This document shows positions 27,208-38,877 of a stretch of DNA of 64,000 bases, one piece after another. A model generated the notes under the pieces. That model saw only the letters and a list, made by a program, of their open reading frames with translations. It was not told the origin of the DNA and searched no databases. How positions within the stretch are numbered: the stretch's first letter is position 1; every line of letters begins with the position of its first letter. A program made the translations under genes and the position numbers. The stretch is from Stropharia rugosoannulata (lineage: Eukaryota > Basidiomycota > Agaricomycetes > Agaricales > Strophariaceae). The stretch lies in the NCBI GenBank assembly GCA_028532985.1, contig JANCIK010000012.1:2666001-2730000 (forward strand), in the 5' to 3' direction.

Positions 27208-28359
27208 TTAGGCGGTCCAGACCTTCGCAATCAGCTCCGTCAGACCTAGAGACAACATATATGGCGTCAGTGGACAGTTTAAGGTCGTCGTAGAGGTATA
27301 TAGGTGAGCAGGGAGGTATGTACATGCGTATATGCGTCGCGAAGCATGTTACGGGCACATCTATATGCAGCAGTATGTCTCCATAATACAGGCAAAATGC
27401 CGAATAGAAGCATATGCGTTCATATATAAACCGCTATCCACCCATCCCAGCTCGAATAGACGCAGAATCGCACTCACCGATATCGTTGGTGTTGAACTGG
27501 TACACGCCGACGAGGGTCGCGACGGTCGCAGTGCGCAGGGCCCAGGTGAAAGTCTTGCCGAGGATAGGGAACTTTCGCGGGTGGAGGTAGTCCACGAGGC
27601 AGTTGTCGAACTGTCTGCAACATCAGCTATGCACGTAAAGCCGGATGGATAACGGAAAGACCCACCCCAATGTGACTGTGCATGACGAGGCTGACGCCTA
27701 GAATACCGTCGAGGACAGGGTAATTGGATCCGGATGTGACGAAGGCGGCGGCGCTGAGCGGAACCAGGGCGGCGCTGAGTAGGCGCTCGAACGCCCAGTG
27801 GTGCGACCCGTGGGTCCGCGAGGGAGGCGGGAAGCTGGTCGGATCGTTCACGCTTCCTTGGATGATCGCTTTTTGGTGATTTGGGATTACGTGAGGGTCG
27901 GGATGGATGTGGGAGGGCGTGGGACGAGGGAGGGAGGCAAGGCAAGGCAGTGAAGGTGGGAGGGAGCAGGGTGGAGGGTGGTATGGACGGGAGCAAGGAA
28001 TGCAGGGGAGGACTTCTGTCAGCGACCACCCTCGCCAATGAACCAACAAAGAAACAGATACTCACGTCCGCCGGGAGTGTACGTGAACGGGCCCGAGGTG
28101 GCGGCAGGCGTGGTCGTGGCATGGCGGGCTGTAAGCGGTAGTCAGCCTTATATGTTCGCCAGGAGGATGGGCGGTGCAAGGCGGGAGAGTGAGGGAGTGG
28201 GGAGGGGAGGCGGCGGTCGGGATGTGTCGCGTACAGGCACCATGCACAGGGTGGGGAGGGAGAAAGCAGAGGAATGAATCACGCACCCTGGATGCGAGCA
28301 GCAGACCGTGCAAGGACGGCGCGGGGGAGAGCAGTGCGCAGGGCAAGGGCAGCAGACAT
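27208..28359 (-). CDS. SDH4: Succinate dehydrogenase cytochrome b small subunit (CybS), mitochondrial
   Basis: Five exons (28359-28287, 28128-28066, 27856-27666, 27610-27478, 27245-27208) join in frame to 165 residues. Residues 1-30 are an Arg/Ala/Ser-rich mitochondrial presequence (MSAALALRTALPRAVLARSAARIQ). The mature part starts near SVNDPTSFPPPSRTHGSHHWAFERLLSAALVPLS and has three hydrophobic segments. SLVMHSHIGFDNCLVDY carries the conserved histidine expected to ligate haem b, and YLHPRKFPILGK and GVYQFNTNDIGLTELIAKVW close the protein. As the complex II membrane anchor it helps bind ubiquinone and haem in the inner membrane. The last exon is a 38-bp piece after a 232-bp intron. No lesion is visible. 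This is a single-copy housekeeping gene among repeats. Confidence 0.93.
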
Positions 28360-28525
28360 GGTGATGCTCGTCTTCCTATTGGGAGATCAATGAACTGCCT
28401 AACGACGCCTCTCTCAGTCTATAATCCTACGAGCGAAGGGTGTTCCGAGCTCACTGACCGAGTCTTCTCAAGCAAGTTCTACTGCGAGGAGGCGAGGAGG
28501 ACGTGGGCGGGGTGCGGGGGAGTGG

Positions 28526-28690
28526 AGGAAGAAAGGCAGGGACTGGGCGGAGTTGATCCTGATCGCCGCACTTTCACGAGACCTGGCGGGCGGGGGGCCG
28601 GTTACTGCCGAATCCCGGTGTATACCGTCAATGCCTCAGCCAAGCAAGCACAATGGTGACTTTGCCGAATGATGCCGTACTGGCAAGTCA
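28526..28690. repeat. Copy of the target sequence of the exonuclease-transposase transposon (empty site)
   Basis: This stretch (AGGCAGGGACTGGGCGG..GTTGATCC..CTTTCACGAGACC..TACTGCCGAAT.. to GATGCCGTACTG) matches, without interruption, the sequences that flank the transposon at 38,700-38,737 and 52,663-52,790. It is therefore a paralogous uninterrupted version of the insertion site. What the repeat itself is remains unclear. Confidence 0.7.
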
Positions 28691-30348
28691 GCTGCTGTCG
28701 CAACAGGAACCTGAGGGCTACTGCGTCATTCCCAGGGGAGGACCGATTTCGGTCAACCTACCGATTTACACCGAGCACTTTGGTCATGACCGATTTGGAC
28801 CGATTTTAGCTGCACGTGCAAAAGACGCGCGTCGGAAATTGCCGCTGATCTAAGCGAGGCCGCCGCGTCCACAACTCCACCAGAACTACCCCATCTTAAC
28901 GCACGCGCGGCGCGGGCGCCGCGCGATTTATTTAAAAATGAGCTACATAAAAACCAGTGCATGCGCGTAATTTTTTTCCCATATTCTAAGCAGCGAAAGC
29001 GGCGCTTGCGCCGCTTTCAAAAAAAATAGTAACACATAGATTATACTAATGCACAACTAATGCAGAACAGTTGTTCTGCCAGGGATTCAGAGGCTCAACC
29101 AACTGGAACCTAAGGCCAAGGGAATGACACAGAAAGAAATGGTGCTTGTGCTGTTTCAAAAAATTCACAAAAAATTCAAGTAAATGTATGTACACATGAT
29201 AATTCTATGTCTGAGCAGTGCATGTTCCATACCCAACCCATACCATCTAATACCTACCCATCTGCTGGTGGAATAGAATATCATATATTACACCTGGATA
29301 GCTGCATTTAAACAGACTTGTGAAGCTCTACATTACCATTGGTAGTTCTAGCCTACTAGCTGAAACATGTCTCTGAAATTTGCTGAAAGTAAATACTTGT
29401 TTGCCCTAGTATTGCATACATATGTTCATCTGTAGTGCAAGACAATTCTAGCATACTAGCCTAGGTGACTATCAATTTTTATGAATCAATCAATGAAGTT
29501 GAGAGTAGTATGCATGAGCTATCATGAACCAGCCTGTAAGTAATTCATAATAGAGATCCCTGCCTAAATATGTGGAGCTGGGGTTGAAACCCCTGGGTTC
29601 AACAACGTTGTCAGACCGCATTTGGAAGCCCTGGGAATGACCAATTTTTCAACCTGAGGTTTTCAGGTCCATAACTTTATTTGTATTAGAGTGGCATATC
29701 GATTAACAGTAGTAAATCTGTAAACCATTTTATAGCACAAATATCACTCGGCCACGAGGATTTGGATAGAGTCCAATTAACCTAGCGTAATCCGATGCCT
29801 TAATGTTGTCAACGTGCAACATCTACTTGGGGAAGACCGTAGGAAGCGAAAACAATCTTTGTCAGTGTCCACCAACTTCCTCGTGCCAGTCGGGGCCCGC
29901 CACACCTAAACACACATGCATTATTCGCGGTCCAGAGGAATGAACATGCCTGAAATGGCGGAGCACGTATGATGGTCCCCCGAAAGTCAAGAACCAAGAA
30001 GACATGCAGATGTTAAGCAAACACAATTCGGAACACTATGTCATCATTATAGTATATGGTAAGGGTGTAGTAGATTTTAAGATACTTATGTATGGTAGAT
30101 TTCCACACTATACTACGTGTGACTGTAGTGTGTGTCTACGTGTACACGCGGTTCTTGGGGATAGCCTAGAAATGAGCCCTGAGATGGGACTATTGTAAAT
30201 CTACTGACACAGCTATAACACAACATGATAGCTGGAGAGCATAACTCCAATGGGACTTAAAACACTATTGCAGTATCGTGCACAGGTGGCAGAAAAGTAG
30301 AGGTGTAGGGTGCATTAACACACAGGATACTCCTCTCTACGGAAGCCA
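28691..30348. other. Intergenic with short palindromes, no gene seen
   Basis: Contains repeated ACCGATTT words (28742-28808) and a GC-rich patch near 28,900-28,930. There is also a perfect hairpin at 28994-29017 (GAAAGCGGCGC, TT, GCGCCGCTTTC). The rest is AT-rich without a convincing frame. Confidence 0.4.
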
Positions 30349-30615
30349 TACTCGTGCCGAACATAAGTTTCCGGACACCACGTGAGCTCGTGCATCTTGA
30401 GGGGCTGAATGATTTAGCTTTCCTGTGGCTTGCATGGCACCAATAAATCGATTTCTTTTTGGAGTATCATGATTGGTGTGTGAGCTCTTCACAGGAGTCA
30501 TTATAAGTAAAGCAGGTAAGTGGTTAAGCCGTGACTGCGACATACATATGAACTACCGCTCTTTCCAATGCGCGTGAGTCACGTGGTGTCCGGAAACTTA
30601 TGTTCGGCACGAGTA
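30349..30615. mobile_element. Short MITE with perfect 37-bp inverted ends
   Basis: This 267-bp element starts TACTCGTGCCGAACATAAG and ends with the exact complement; the inverted repeats are perfect for 37 bp and bounded by TA. The interior has no coding frame. This fits a Tc1/mariner-type MITE that moved recently, unrelated in end sequence to the elements at 13264 and 19046. Confidence 0.82.
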
Positions 30616-30769
30616 TGTGTGGGTCACCACCAAGCTGGCGCACAAGACACCCCCGGAGTCAATGTACCACCCAAGTACTCCCATATAGCATTGTACAACA
30701 CAACTCTACACCCAAACTCATGTTCTGCTTCCAGCTCAACGCTGTGCAATGCATTTCCCATATCAGTGG

Positions 30770-31171
30770 TTATGCACAATGTAACATATGCAGCATCACA
30801 AACTTTTTCCCTCGCGCGAAATTGCGCAGGATGTCTGCCCCCACGGATTTCCGAGTGCCGCAGGAGAAGTACTCGAGCCGAGGGCACGACGGGGGCCCTG
30901 TCCCAGCCCGTGGTGTGAGCACACTTAAGAACAGGTCCAATTGGCCAATTTCATACATCGGTGATTCGTACACCCGGTGGAGGCGGAGCGCCTTCAATCG
31001 GAGGAAGTAATGGAGGAGGAGGAGGTACAGCACCATCCCGAGCTCTGCTTCCACAATGTGCAGCTCGCGCACATTCGGGCACTGCTTGAGGAAGCGCAGC
31101 AGCGTTAGTCGCTTGTGTGCGATAGCGCTGCGTTTGCGCCTGGTTGTGTACATATGTGTACATGTGTACAT
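30770..31171 (-). pseudogene. F-box protein fragment (leucine-rich C-terminal part)
   Basis: The reading LTLLRFLKQCPNVRELHIVEAELG..LRLHRVYESP..LDLFLSVLTPRAG..CPRLEYFSC is typical of the leucine-rich half of Agaricomycete F-box proteins. It is about 60% identical by eye to the plus-strand fragment at 53482-54060. No F-box or start is present nearby, so it is a partial copy, part of the duplicated block that also holds the HET gene. Confidence 0.6.
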
Positions 31172-31682
31172 TCCCTTTTGGGCTTAGGGCATTACATTGC
31201 CGGTGGTGCAGTCCTTAGGCCTCGTCTCTAACGACATATGCCATTTCGCTCGGGCAGTGTGGGTGTATTCCTGTTTAGAAGGTACTCCTCGCTGACCCGG
31301 AGTTGTCCCTATGTATATGTAGATGCGGCCTTGCAACGTTTCTAAAGGTAAGCATGTTGCCATTTTTGACAGGCGCTCGAGGCTCAAGTGCTCAGGCTTT
31401 GACACAACAGGTCATTGATCCCCTTTCTGCAACAGCGTCGATCTTCTTCCCTTTCAGTCGCCTCGTCGACGGTCTTAGATGACGATGCCTATCTGTCCGT
31501 CTTCTCCACCTCATGTTTGTAGAAGCCGCACTTCAGGGAGTCGCGAGGCACACGTACACATGACCTCGGCGTACTGCACCTGGGTTGATTTAGCCCCAAT
31601 GGATGACTGAACTGTACTTCTCCCGTAATCTTGAGGGCCGTTGACAACCGAGCCATTGTTTGTATCATATGTACAGAGTGCA

Positions 31683-33638
31683 TCATAAATACAAAGTGAC
31701 AAGCTGCAGACCGTTTGACTCTAAATCCCCCATCGCCATGGTGACGGTACCGGCTTCATTATTGGTATTTTTTGTCGATCTGAGGGTAAAGACTGGGGGA
31801 TGTAGCCCATATCGGAGGCCCACGTCTAAGCTATCCGATGATTTAATCTTTCCCAAAATCATGCTGTTACAGGTCAGCGGAATTGAAAGACAGGGATTGG
31901 ACAGCGTCAATTGGTCATTGTCCATGGTGAAATTAACCACTCCAAATATCGTACGCCATCCGGGTGGTAGGCTTCCAGAAATGACTAGGGCGGCGTCAAA
32001 TAAGCTGTAGTGGGACAATTTACCGTATAGAATTCCTTCGGGTTGGAGTTTAAAGGTCCCTATGTAGTAATCAGGGACAAGGAGGAGGGAAATTCGTAAA
32101 CCAATATGTGTCAGGAGGAGTGGCTCAATGGGAAGTGAGTTATCCAGTTTGGAAAATATACCGTTAGAAGAAGGGACATCAAATCGATCAGATCGATACT
32201 CATAAGCCTCTATAGTGTCTGGAATGACGCTGCTGTGCTCTGGTCCATAGGAGTGGTTGAGAATATCGAGGACATGTCGCTTTGTGCTGATGATCTCGCG
32301 CATTAACCGCGAGAATGCCCGTTTGGAACCTTCACCATATGCAGTCGATATGCTGACATCAAGCAGGCCCATGAGTGAGTACGCACTGTCCTCCTCGCGG
32401 GTGACTTTTCGTAGGCTGGCCATTTGCAACCTCCTGGATATCGGAACCCTCTCGAGATGACCCTCCCTAAATAGCGCCATCTCCTCTGGCTTTATCCTAG
32501 CAGCATTGGCAACTGCATCGTGTAGTTTGTCGTAAGCGGCCATGTTTTCCCAGTTCTTGTTGTATACTTCAATTGTCCGCGGCGCTACGAGCTCTTGCAG
32601 GGTCCATCCGCGCATAAACCAGGAGTCGTTGCCCAAAGTGCGCACGCTTACGGTCTCTGCAAGGTATATGACACAGACAGCGGCATTGCGGTACCACCTA
32701 TACATAGATCGGATGGCCTCGTCGAGCTCGGCGCTGCTTTCTTTGTTGATGCAGCATGTGTCGATCCAGCCAAAAAAGCAGCCGTGGTTCTGCGCAGACA
32801 CCCTGCAGAAATTGGTGATTTTCGCATTGCCGAGAGCATTTTGCCGGCGTGTGTCCCATGCCTGGAATGATACCTCGCCGCATAGCTCGGTTGTCCATGT
32901 ATGAGATAAAATAGCGTACCCAGTATAAATCTCTTTCACAAAGTTATCCAACAGGACTCGTGATCGTTGCGGTTTGGTGGAAGTATGGAGCAGTTCCCAA
33001 TCGACTTCCATTATCCATCGCTCGAGGAATTCTGGACTTTTGTTGACAGCAGCATAGACTTTGGTTTTTAAGACCTGTTCTGCTTGCCGCTTGTTTACTA
33101 GTTGGATGTGAGAGCCAGTCGCGTCAAAGGCCAGTAGCCTTGTGGGTATGTCGAAAAGATGATGTTTAATGCAATCCAATAGCTCGGCATTAAATATGTT
33201 TCTATCTGGAACAGCATACGCTACGTCATGTTGTACGAATAAAGGCAAAAGATGTGACTTACGTAGTGGCGTAACTTCTGGTGCATTAATGCCTTTCTGT
33301 CCGGCTTTCCCGGGGACCAAGGCTTTTTTGAATGGAAGGGAAGCCTCTGAGATTGGTTTTGATACTCATTTCAACGTTATGATTTAAGGGCCTTGTAAGC
33401 TTACTATGTTTGAGAATAATAGTCTCTGCGAGCAGATAGGGTACCTTCAGCATACAATTTTGATCATGCCAGTATGGCAGAACGTACCCACAACAAATCT
33501 CACAAAAGCCGCCGGCGAGCGGTGTGAATTCCTCCCATGTGTCGATCCCTCAGTGACTGACACACCTATTTTTTACGTACAAGCGCCATTAGTTAAGTGA
33601 TTCAGAGCAGAAAAAATACAATGTTTACCGGTATTCAT
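31683..33638 (-). CDS. HET-domain (heterokaryon incompatibility) protein, copy 1
   Basis: Exons 33638-33629 (10 nt, ATGAATACCG), 33346-33263 and 33220-31683 join in frame to 543 residues. This start is chosen because the paralogue at 56690-58647 has the same 10-nt first exon, the same donor (GTAARCATTG) and the same acceptor (CAATCKCAG), and no in-frame ATG exists in exon 2. The HET domain is clear: YAILSHTW, then KITNFCRVSAQNHGCFFGWIDTCCINK, SMYRWYRNAAVCVIYLAE and WFMRGWTLQELVAPRTIEVYN. The C-terminal 200 residues are unassigned. HET proteins trigger cell death after fusion of genetically different hyphae; the partner here is unknown. The gene appears intact. Confidence 0.87.
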
Positions 33639-36600
33639 GTTTACCACGCCCTTTTGTCAATGGGAATAAGAAGCGGTCGTGTTTGGTAGGTATAGTGGGT
33701 TGGATATCACATATAAGCGACATGCCATTCGTGCCATACTTATAGGATTCGCTATAAGCGGCGTCAGAAAGTCTAATTGTCAAAGTGGCCATGGAAACCT
33801 CGCCAATAACACTTCGGGCCTGGTCAACGTGACGATAATTACACAGCCTCTTCTGTCATGACTCATGTAGACACCGCCATTCTAAATATAATCCCACTGC
33901 CAAAGTACTGGCGCAACGAGACTGTTGCATCTGAATCACTACAGGATGAATGTAGTAGAGTGCCGATGCGCTATCCAACCAAGTTATAGGTAAACCTGTA
34001 ATTTTGCCGTGTAACATCGATGCAGTCAGACTCACAGTAATATGCTGGCCATATTTAGCGTGGAACAGAGTACAGAGCTATGTATAAAAGACATGTACAT
34101 CAGCACAGCACGCCGCTAATAGAGTTGTGCATAAAACAGACCAGGGGATGAGCTAGATATTACGCAGCACATCTGCGTCAGGCATGAATGCATGATGGGT
34201 GCCACTTTAGGCACTGCAAAGTTTAAAATTTAGTTACGTACAGTAAGTTCAGGCATAGGCATAGCGTTCAGACTAGATAGGCACTTAGGCAGTGTAAGGA
34301 GTCCGATTTGCGTGGAGACAGATCCGCCCAATTTAGTATGGACCCACAGAGTATTTTATTAGTCTCTATTTTATATTATTTCTTAAACACCCTCAAGACG
34401 ACCACACAAGTCGTTGCTCGCACCCACAAACAAACACAATCTTACAGCAGGGACATTCAAAAGATAATCCAGGGTATCACAGTGCTGTCACTGAGACTGT
34501 CTATTGAGGTCTCATGATCAGCGAGACGTCGTAGGGCATGCATGCGGCAATGGGGCGGTAGCGTTCGCCCATCCCTATGGAACGTAGAGTACACTGAGGC
34601 GAATACACCAGCCGCGAGACAGCTAGTGCAAGAATTGGAGTGCACGGCTCGAGAGAGGGTAAATGGCCACGTCCGGTGCGATTGCGGCGTGGCAGAGCGC
34701 GAATAGTCAGTGAGTCGACATCCTGAGTTGAAAGGGACCGCGCGTGTGTGAGACTATTAGAGAAGACGTCGGGGAACACGCAGAGGTGCGGGAGCCTGCT
34801 CATACGCGTTGACATTGTGCCAGCCAACATACATTGTTATTTGTCTATCTGTGATGGTGAGCGCAGAGGTTGGCCCGGGCGCACATCAAGCTCGCGAGTA
34901 AAGCCCGTGCTGGCAGCAGGTGAAGAACCGAAAAACACCCCTGCACGTCAGTCGGCCACAATTGTCTACGCGATTTTGTACGCGTTATCATAGTGACGCA
35001 TATAATGCAGGGATTGCGATGCCGCCGTGTAAGAAAGCGGTACATAGTACGGGATTAAAGGAATGAGTTAATACACCATATTTTCTGATGCCCGAGACCA
35101 GGTTCAAATAAGAGCCGAGGGAGGTAGTGACAAAGTCAGTTGAGAGGATGGACGTTGTGGGATGGTGCGCGAGGACAAGGTCGTAAGCGTGAGGTGGACT
35201 GGGAGAAGCAGGGAAAATGGGACGTGGAGGAAAGTAGGGAAGCTGACGAGGACGTAGAGGTGGAGGACTGCCACTATAGCGAATGAGCAGGCAGCGTAAG
35301 TCCGACAGGGGAATGTAAAATTTTGAACAATACCGTCTTTTGTGCCGTGCCTAGGGGACCATGGACCCTTGACTTACGGCTATGCACGAGAAAGGGAAGG
35401 AGGGTTTGTAACCGTGACAATAAGCACTGGTTCCAGCGGGGCAGATGTGCATACGACTGTGCTCGGCAACATCAAGGTCGAGGAGCCCAAGGGCATGCGC
35501 ACAATGTCGAGGAACATGGTGCCATTGCTTATCAACCTTAGGTGAAAGATAGAGTGCGAAAGGTGCGATGGGATGGACAGGTGGATGGTATACCAGTGGT
35601 CGAGACTCGAGAGTGCTAGTGACGAGGAGAACGGGGACGGCGAATGCGGGGAGCGCCGCGCTTTAGACCCGTCAGGACTCAGCCGTGTTTCCAAGAGGAA
35701 TGCCGTCATGCCGACTGCCGGCAAGTCGTCGGCTGCACCAAGGTTGGTTCACCGATGGCACTCATTCAGTTGTTCAATTTCCGCCCTGAACTTTAAAATA
35801 TATCGGGAAGGTTGCTGATTAATGTCCGAAGTGCCCCCGGCGCCCCGCCCGCCTTCAATACGGTGTGTAAGTACAAAGGCTGGCGGGCGGCGTGTAATTC
35901 CCGCCGCTTCAAAGCTCATAGAATTTTTTAAGCGGGTGGATGAGCTTCAATTACAGTTCAAACAATATTATATTTGGCATATATGTATGTAGTTTTATAA
36001 GAAAGAATGATAGATACTATTCAAATCCCAATCCAATCATGTAACTATACAGAAGTAAGCCAGTATTTAAAAGGGAGAGATACGAGGTCTCCGGCGTCCA
36101 TCTGTGCACCTCAGCTTCCACCAAAGTAGCAGCCCTCTTCCCCTTCTTGACTGCTCAAGTACTCGCCTCCAACTCGCTTCTTTGGCTTGATTCGTCCACA
36201 ATCACCCGCACCATATATCTGATGGTCCGTGTTTTCCAGGCGAGAAACATCTGTCCTATACCTTTGGGCCAACTCGTACCATCAAATAAGATTTGGCGAG
36301 TAGATTTGGTGAGTAGAAAGAGAAAAGCATTTGCCCTGTGTTGAGCTTGGAGAGCAAGAGAAAAGACAGGATCCTTTCAAGTCTCAGATCCACGGTGATC
36401 TCCGGCGGTTTCACTGCCGTGGATAATGTGCTCGAGTTTCTTCATGTAAATGTTTGACAGCCTAAACGTCATTGCGGATATTAGATTCTTCGTCCAGTAA
36501 ACTTCTCTGTCCAAAGACATGTTTGTATTACTCGGGATAGGGAAGCTTGTTTGCACGTAATGGGGTAATGAAAGAGGGCTATTTTATATGAGGATGTATC

Positions 36601-38737
36601 CCTGGCAAGCATATTAAGGATGTACGTACAACGTGTTGGCGGACCTGGGCGGATAGACGGGTAACATGATTGGATTTATGGGCGGAACATACTGAGGGGG
36701 CATTACACCAGTACTCTAAGTGTCTTTGTCTTCAAAAACATGTCACCAACTTAGAGGCGGAGTGAAACTGAAAGGAAAGTCTACATCAAGCAATCAGCCC
36801 ATTGCCCTTTGCTGATACGGACATTACTAACCCGGTCTGTAGGAAGTCACCGAAGTACAGTAAATGACAAGGAAAATGAAGGGGAACTAGAACACGTCGA
36901 AGGTGCTTCCTGAAGTTTACTTTTATACTCATCCAGCCCATCTATGAGGTTTTATTTAAGTTTTATTGCGTCCGAGCTATGCATCATCCGTGCTTTATAG
37001 GGTCCGAGCCTTGTTTATAATTAGCCCTGGAGAGTACGTTAAGTTGTGAACGCGGGTTTTCATGACAATTGAACATTGTTTTTATAGCCACCGAGCACAC
37101 CAGTCCGCGCAGCATTGCGCATACCGAACCTTACATGAAACTTATCATCTGCCGTCTGATACTGATACTGATATTCACCGTCGGGGTCATGGTAGAGTAG
37201 ATTCTCTCACAGGGTGTCACTTTACGCTGCATAGTTGATGGGTGGTGACACAAATTCGCCCATAAATACACTGCAAAATGATCCATCGCGCTGCACTGAC
37301 CCATGTTCCTTTTAGAGCGACAATCGATTACCCCACGAATAATGAAAACTCAGTTGTGTCGTCAATTTCACATTAACTATAGTAACAATAGCCTACCTAG
37401 TCACTAGCATATTATTACTCATTCCATGTACGGGGCGGCCGACAAACTTTTTCATTAAAATCTTTACGCAGGGAAATGAACCAGAGGGTATATTTTATAC
37501 TGTGTTCCAAAATTAACTGTCAGCGTATCATTACTTTTGTTGTTATACCCCTCGACGTTCCCATTTCTCAGTCTTCGACACGGTGCAGAGAGTGACTATA
37601 CATCCACTGGATGCAGTGTTGGACTTCAAATCACCCCTCTTCAGGAAGTAAAAGCACATGTGCATTTAAATACAGCACCCAAATTAATCAACCAGCGGAA
37701 TTGACATCGTCTACATGCAGTTGGGGATAAGATAAGATAGTCCCGAAATAGGGTTGTAGGATGTCATGTGATGAAGGAGTACGTTTAAATTAAACACAAC
37801 TCAGGCTTACCCTAATCTTAGAAACCCATCTGATTAGGCGCTGCACTCGGAAAACTCGAGCGGACATGCACCTGGACCCGCAGAGAACGGATATGTGTGT
37901 CATCACCGGGCCGCAATACAGGTACGTGCTTGCTTGATATATGCATGTCAACGCGCATCAATCTCAGCCCACAGTCCGTAACTGTCAGTGTTGTGCTGTG
38001 ATATGAAGGGCGCAGTGTTGGAGGACGGGTTCGATTGTTAGGATTCGATCCATGCAGCTGGGAACAACGTAAGCCCCATTTTGGTATTGCTCTGTTACTT
38101 CAGTCACGGTGACAACACGGCCCGCACACGGCAGTCTTGCTTGAGTTTCGCCGCGCTGTATTCCCCTGGCAGGTGTCTCCCTGTGCCCCCTGGGTGCCCT
38201 TGCTCCTGAGCGCGTATATCAGTCTTCTAGAGCTACAAGCTACCAGATATGTATCACTAGAGGGATAGAGATAAAATCAAAATAGCTATTAAATATTTGC
38301 GTGGTAGTAGTTCAAACAAGAGTTTGAATAAATTATGGTATTATGTAAGCGAAGCAAAGCTCACAAGCATTTTGTGTGTACCACTGAGATGGCATATTTG
38401 AGCAAGGTAGTAAATTTATGAGCAGTATCTACTCTGCCTGGAAAAAAATGGTAATATAAAATTGTTTGCGCCGTCCATGACCCTTCAAACAATGCTGGCT
38501 TAGTGTACGAGATATGCGCTACGGATATTGCCGTACTATTTGTACGGTACATGACCTTTGACTGCATGCCGATACACCTCCCTGGTATAATTTTAATTTA
38601 TATACATAGCTGGGTAGGGTTTAAAAGGTTGCATGTTGAATTTCAAATCAGTTGCCCATCAGCGTCAAGATTTAGGTCGACGGCTCCCTGACCAGTTACC
38701 AAGAAAGAGGCAGGGACTGGGCAGAGTTGATCCAAAA
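33639..38737. other. Mostly non-coding; a few unassigned open frames
   Basis: 33,640-33,900 resembles the upstream flank of the second HET gene (both contain AATAACACTTCGG). A minus-strand frame without ATG is open from about 35310 to 34995 (DFVTTSLGSYLNLVSGIRKYG), and a plus-strand frame covers 35342-35545 (GFVTVTISTGSSGADVHTTVL). Either could be an exon, but no family was recognised. A TATA-like TATTTAAAAGG at 36063 precedes a C-rich leader and a short frame at 36147-36344. From 36,350 to 38,640 I see nothing. Confidence 0.35.
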
Positions 38738-38762
38738 GGTTCACCGCTCATTTTGCTGGGTA
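38738..38762. repeat. Left terminal inverted repeat of the exonuclease-transposase element
   Basis: 25 bp, beginning GGTTCACCGCTC and ending TGCTGGGTA; exactly complementary to 52638-52662. It lies 115 bp past the stop codon of the transposase gene. Confidence 0.85.
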
Positions 38763-38877
38763 TAATTTGTTCAAAAAGGCAAGTAAAAAATCCCAAAAAG
38801 GAAAGAAGGGAAGGAGGGAAGAGGGAAAGAGGAAGGTTCATATTGATGCTATGTACAACTACAATTGCTGTCTATTG

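Noticed and set aside
27361..28179. 272-codon minus-strand frame across SDH4
   Set aside because: It crosses introns and exons of SDH4 in the wrong frame; the spliced SDH4 model gives a recognisable protein.
38015..38060. GGTTCGATT / GATTCGATCC words that resemble a tRNA T-arm
   Set aside because: No acceptor stem, A box or anticodon arm at the right distance.
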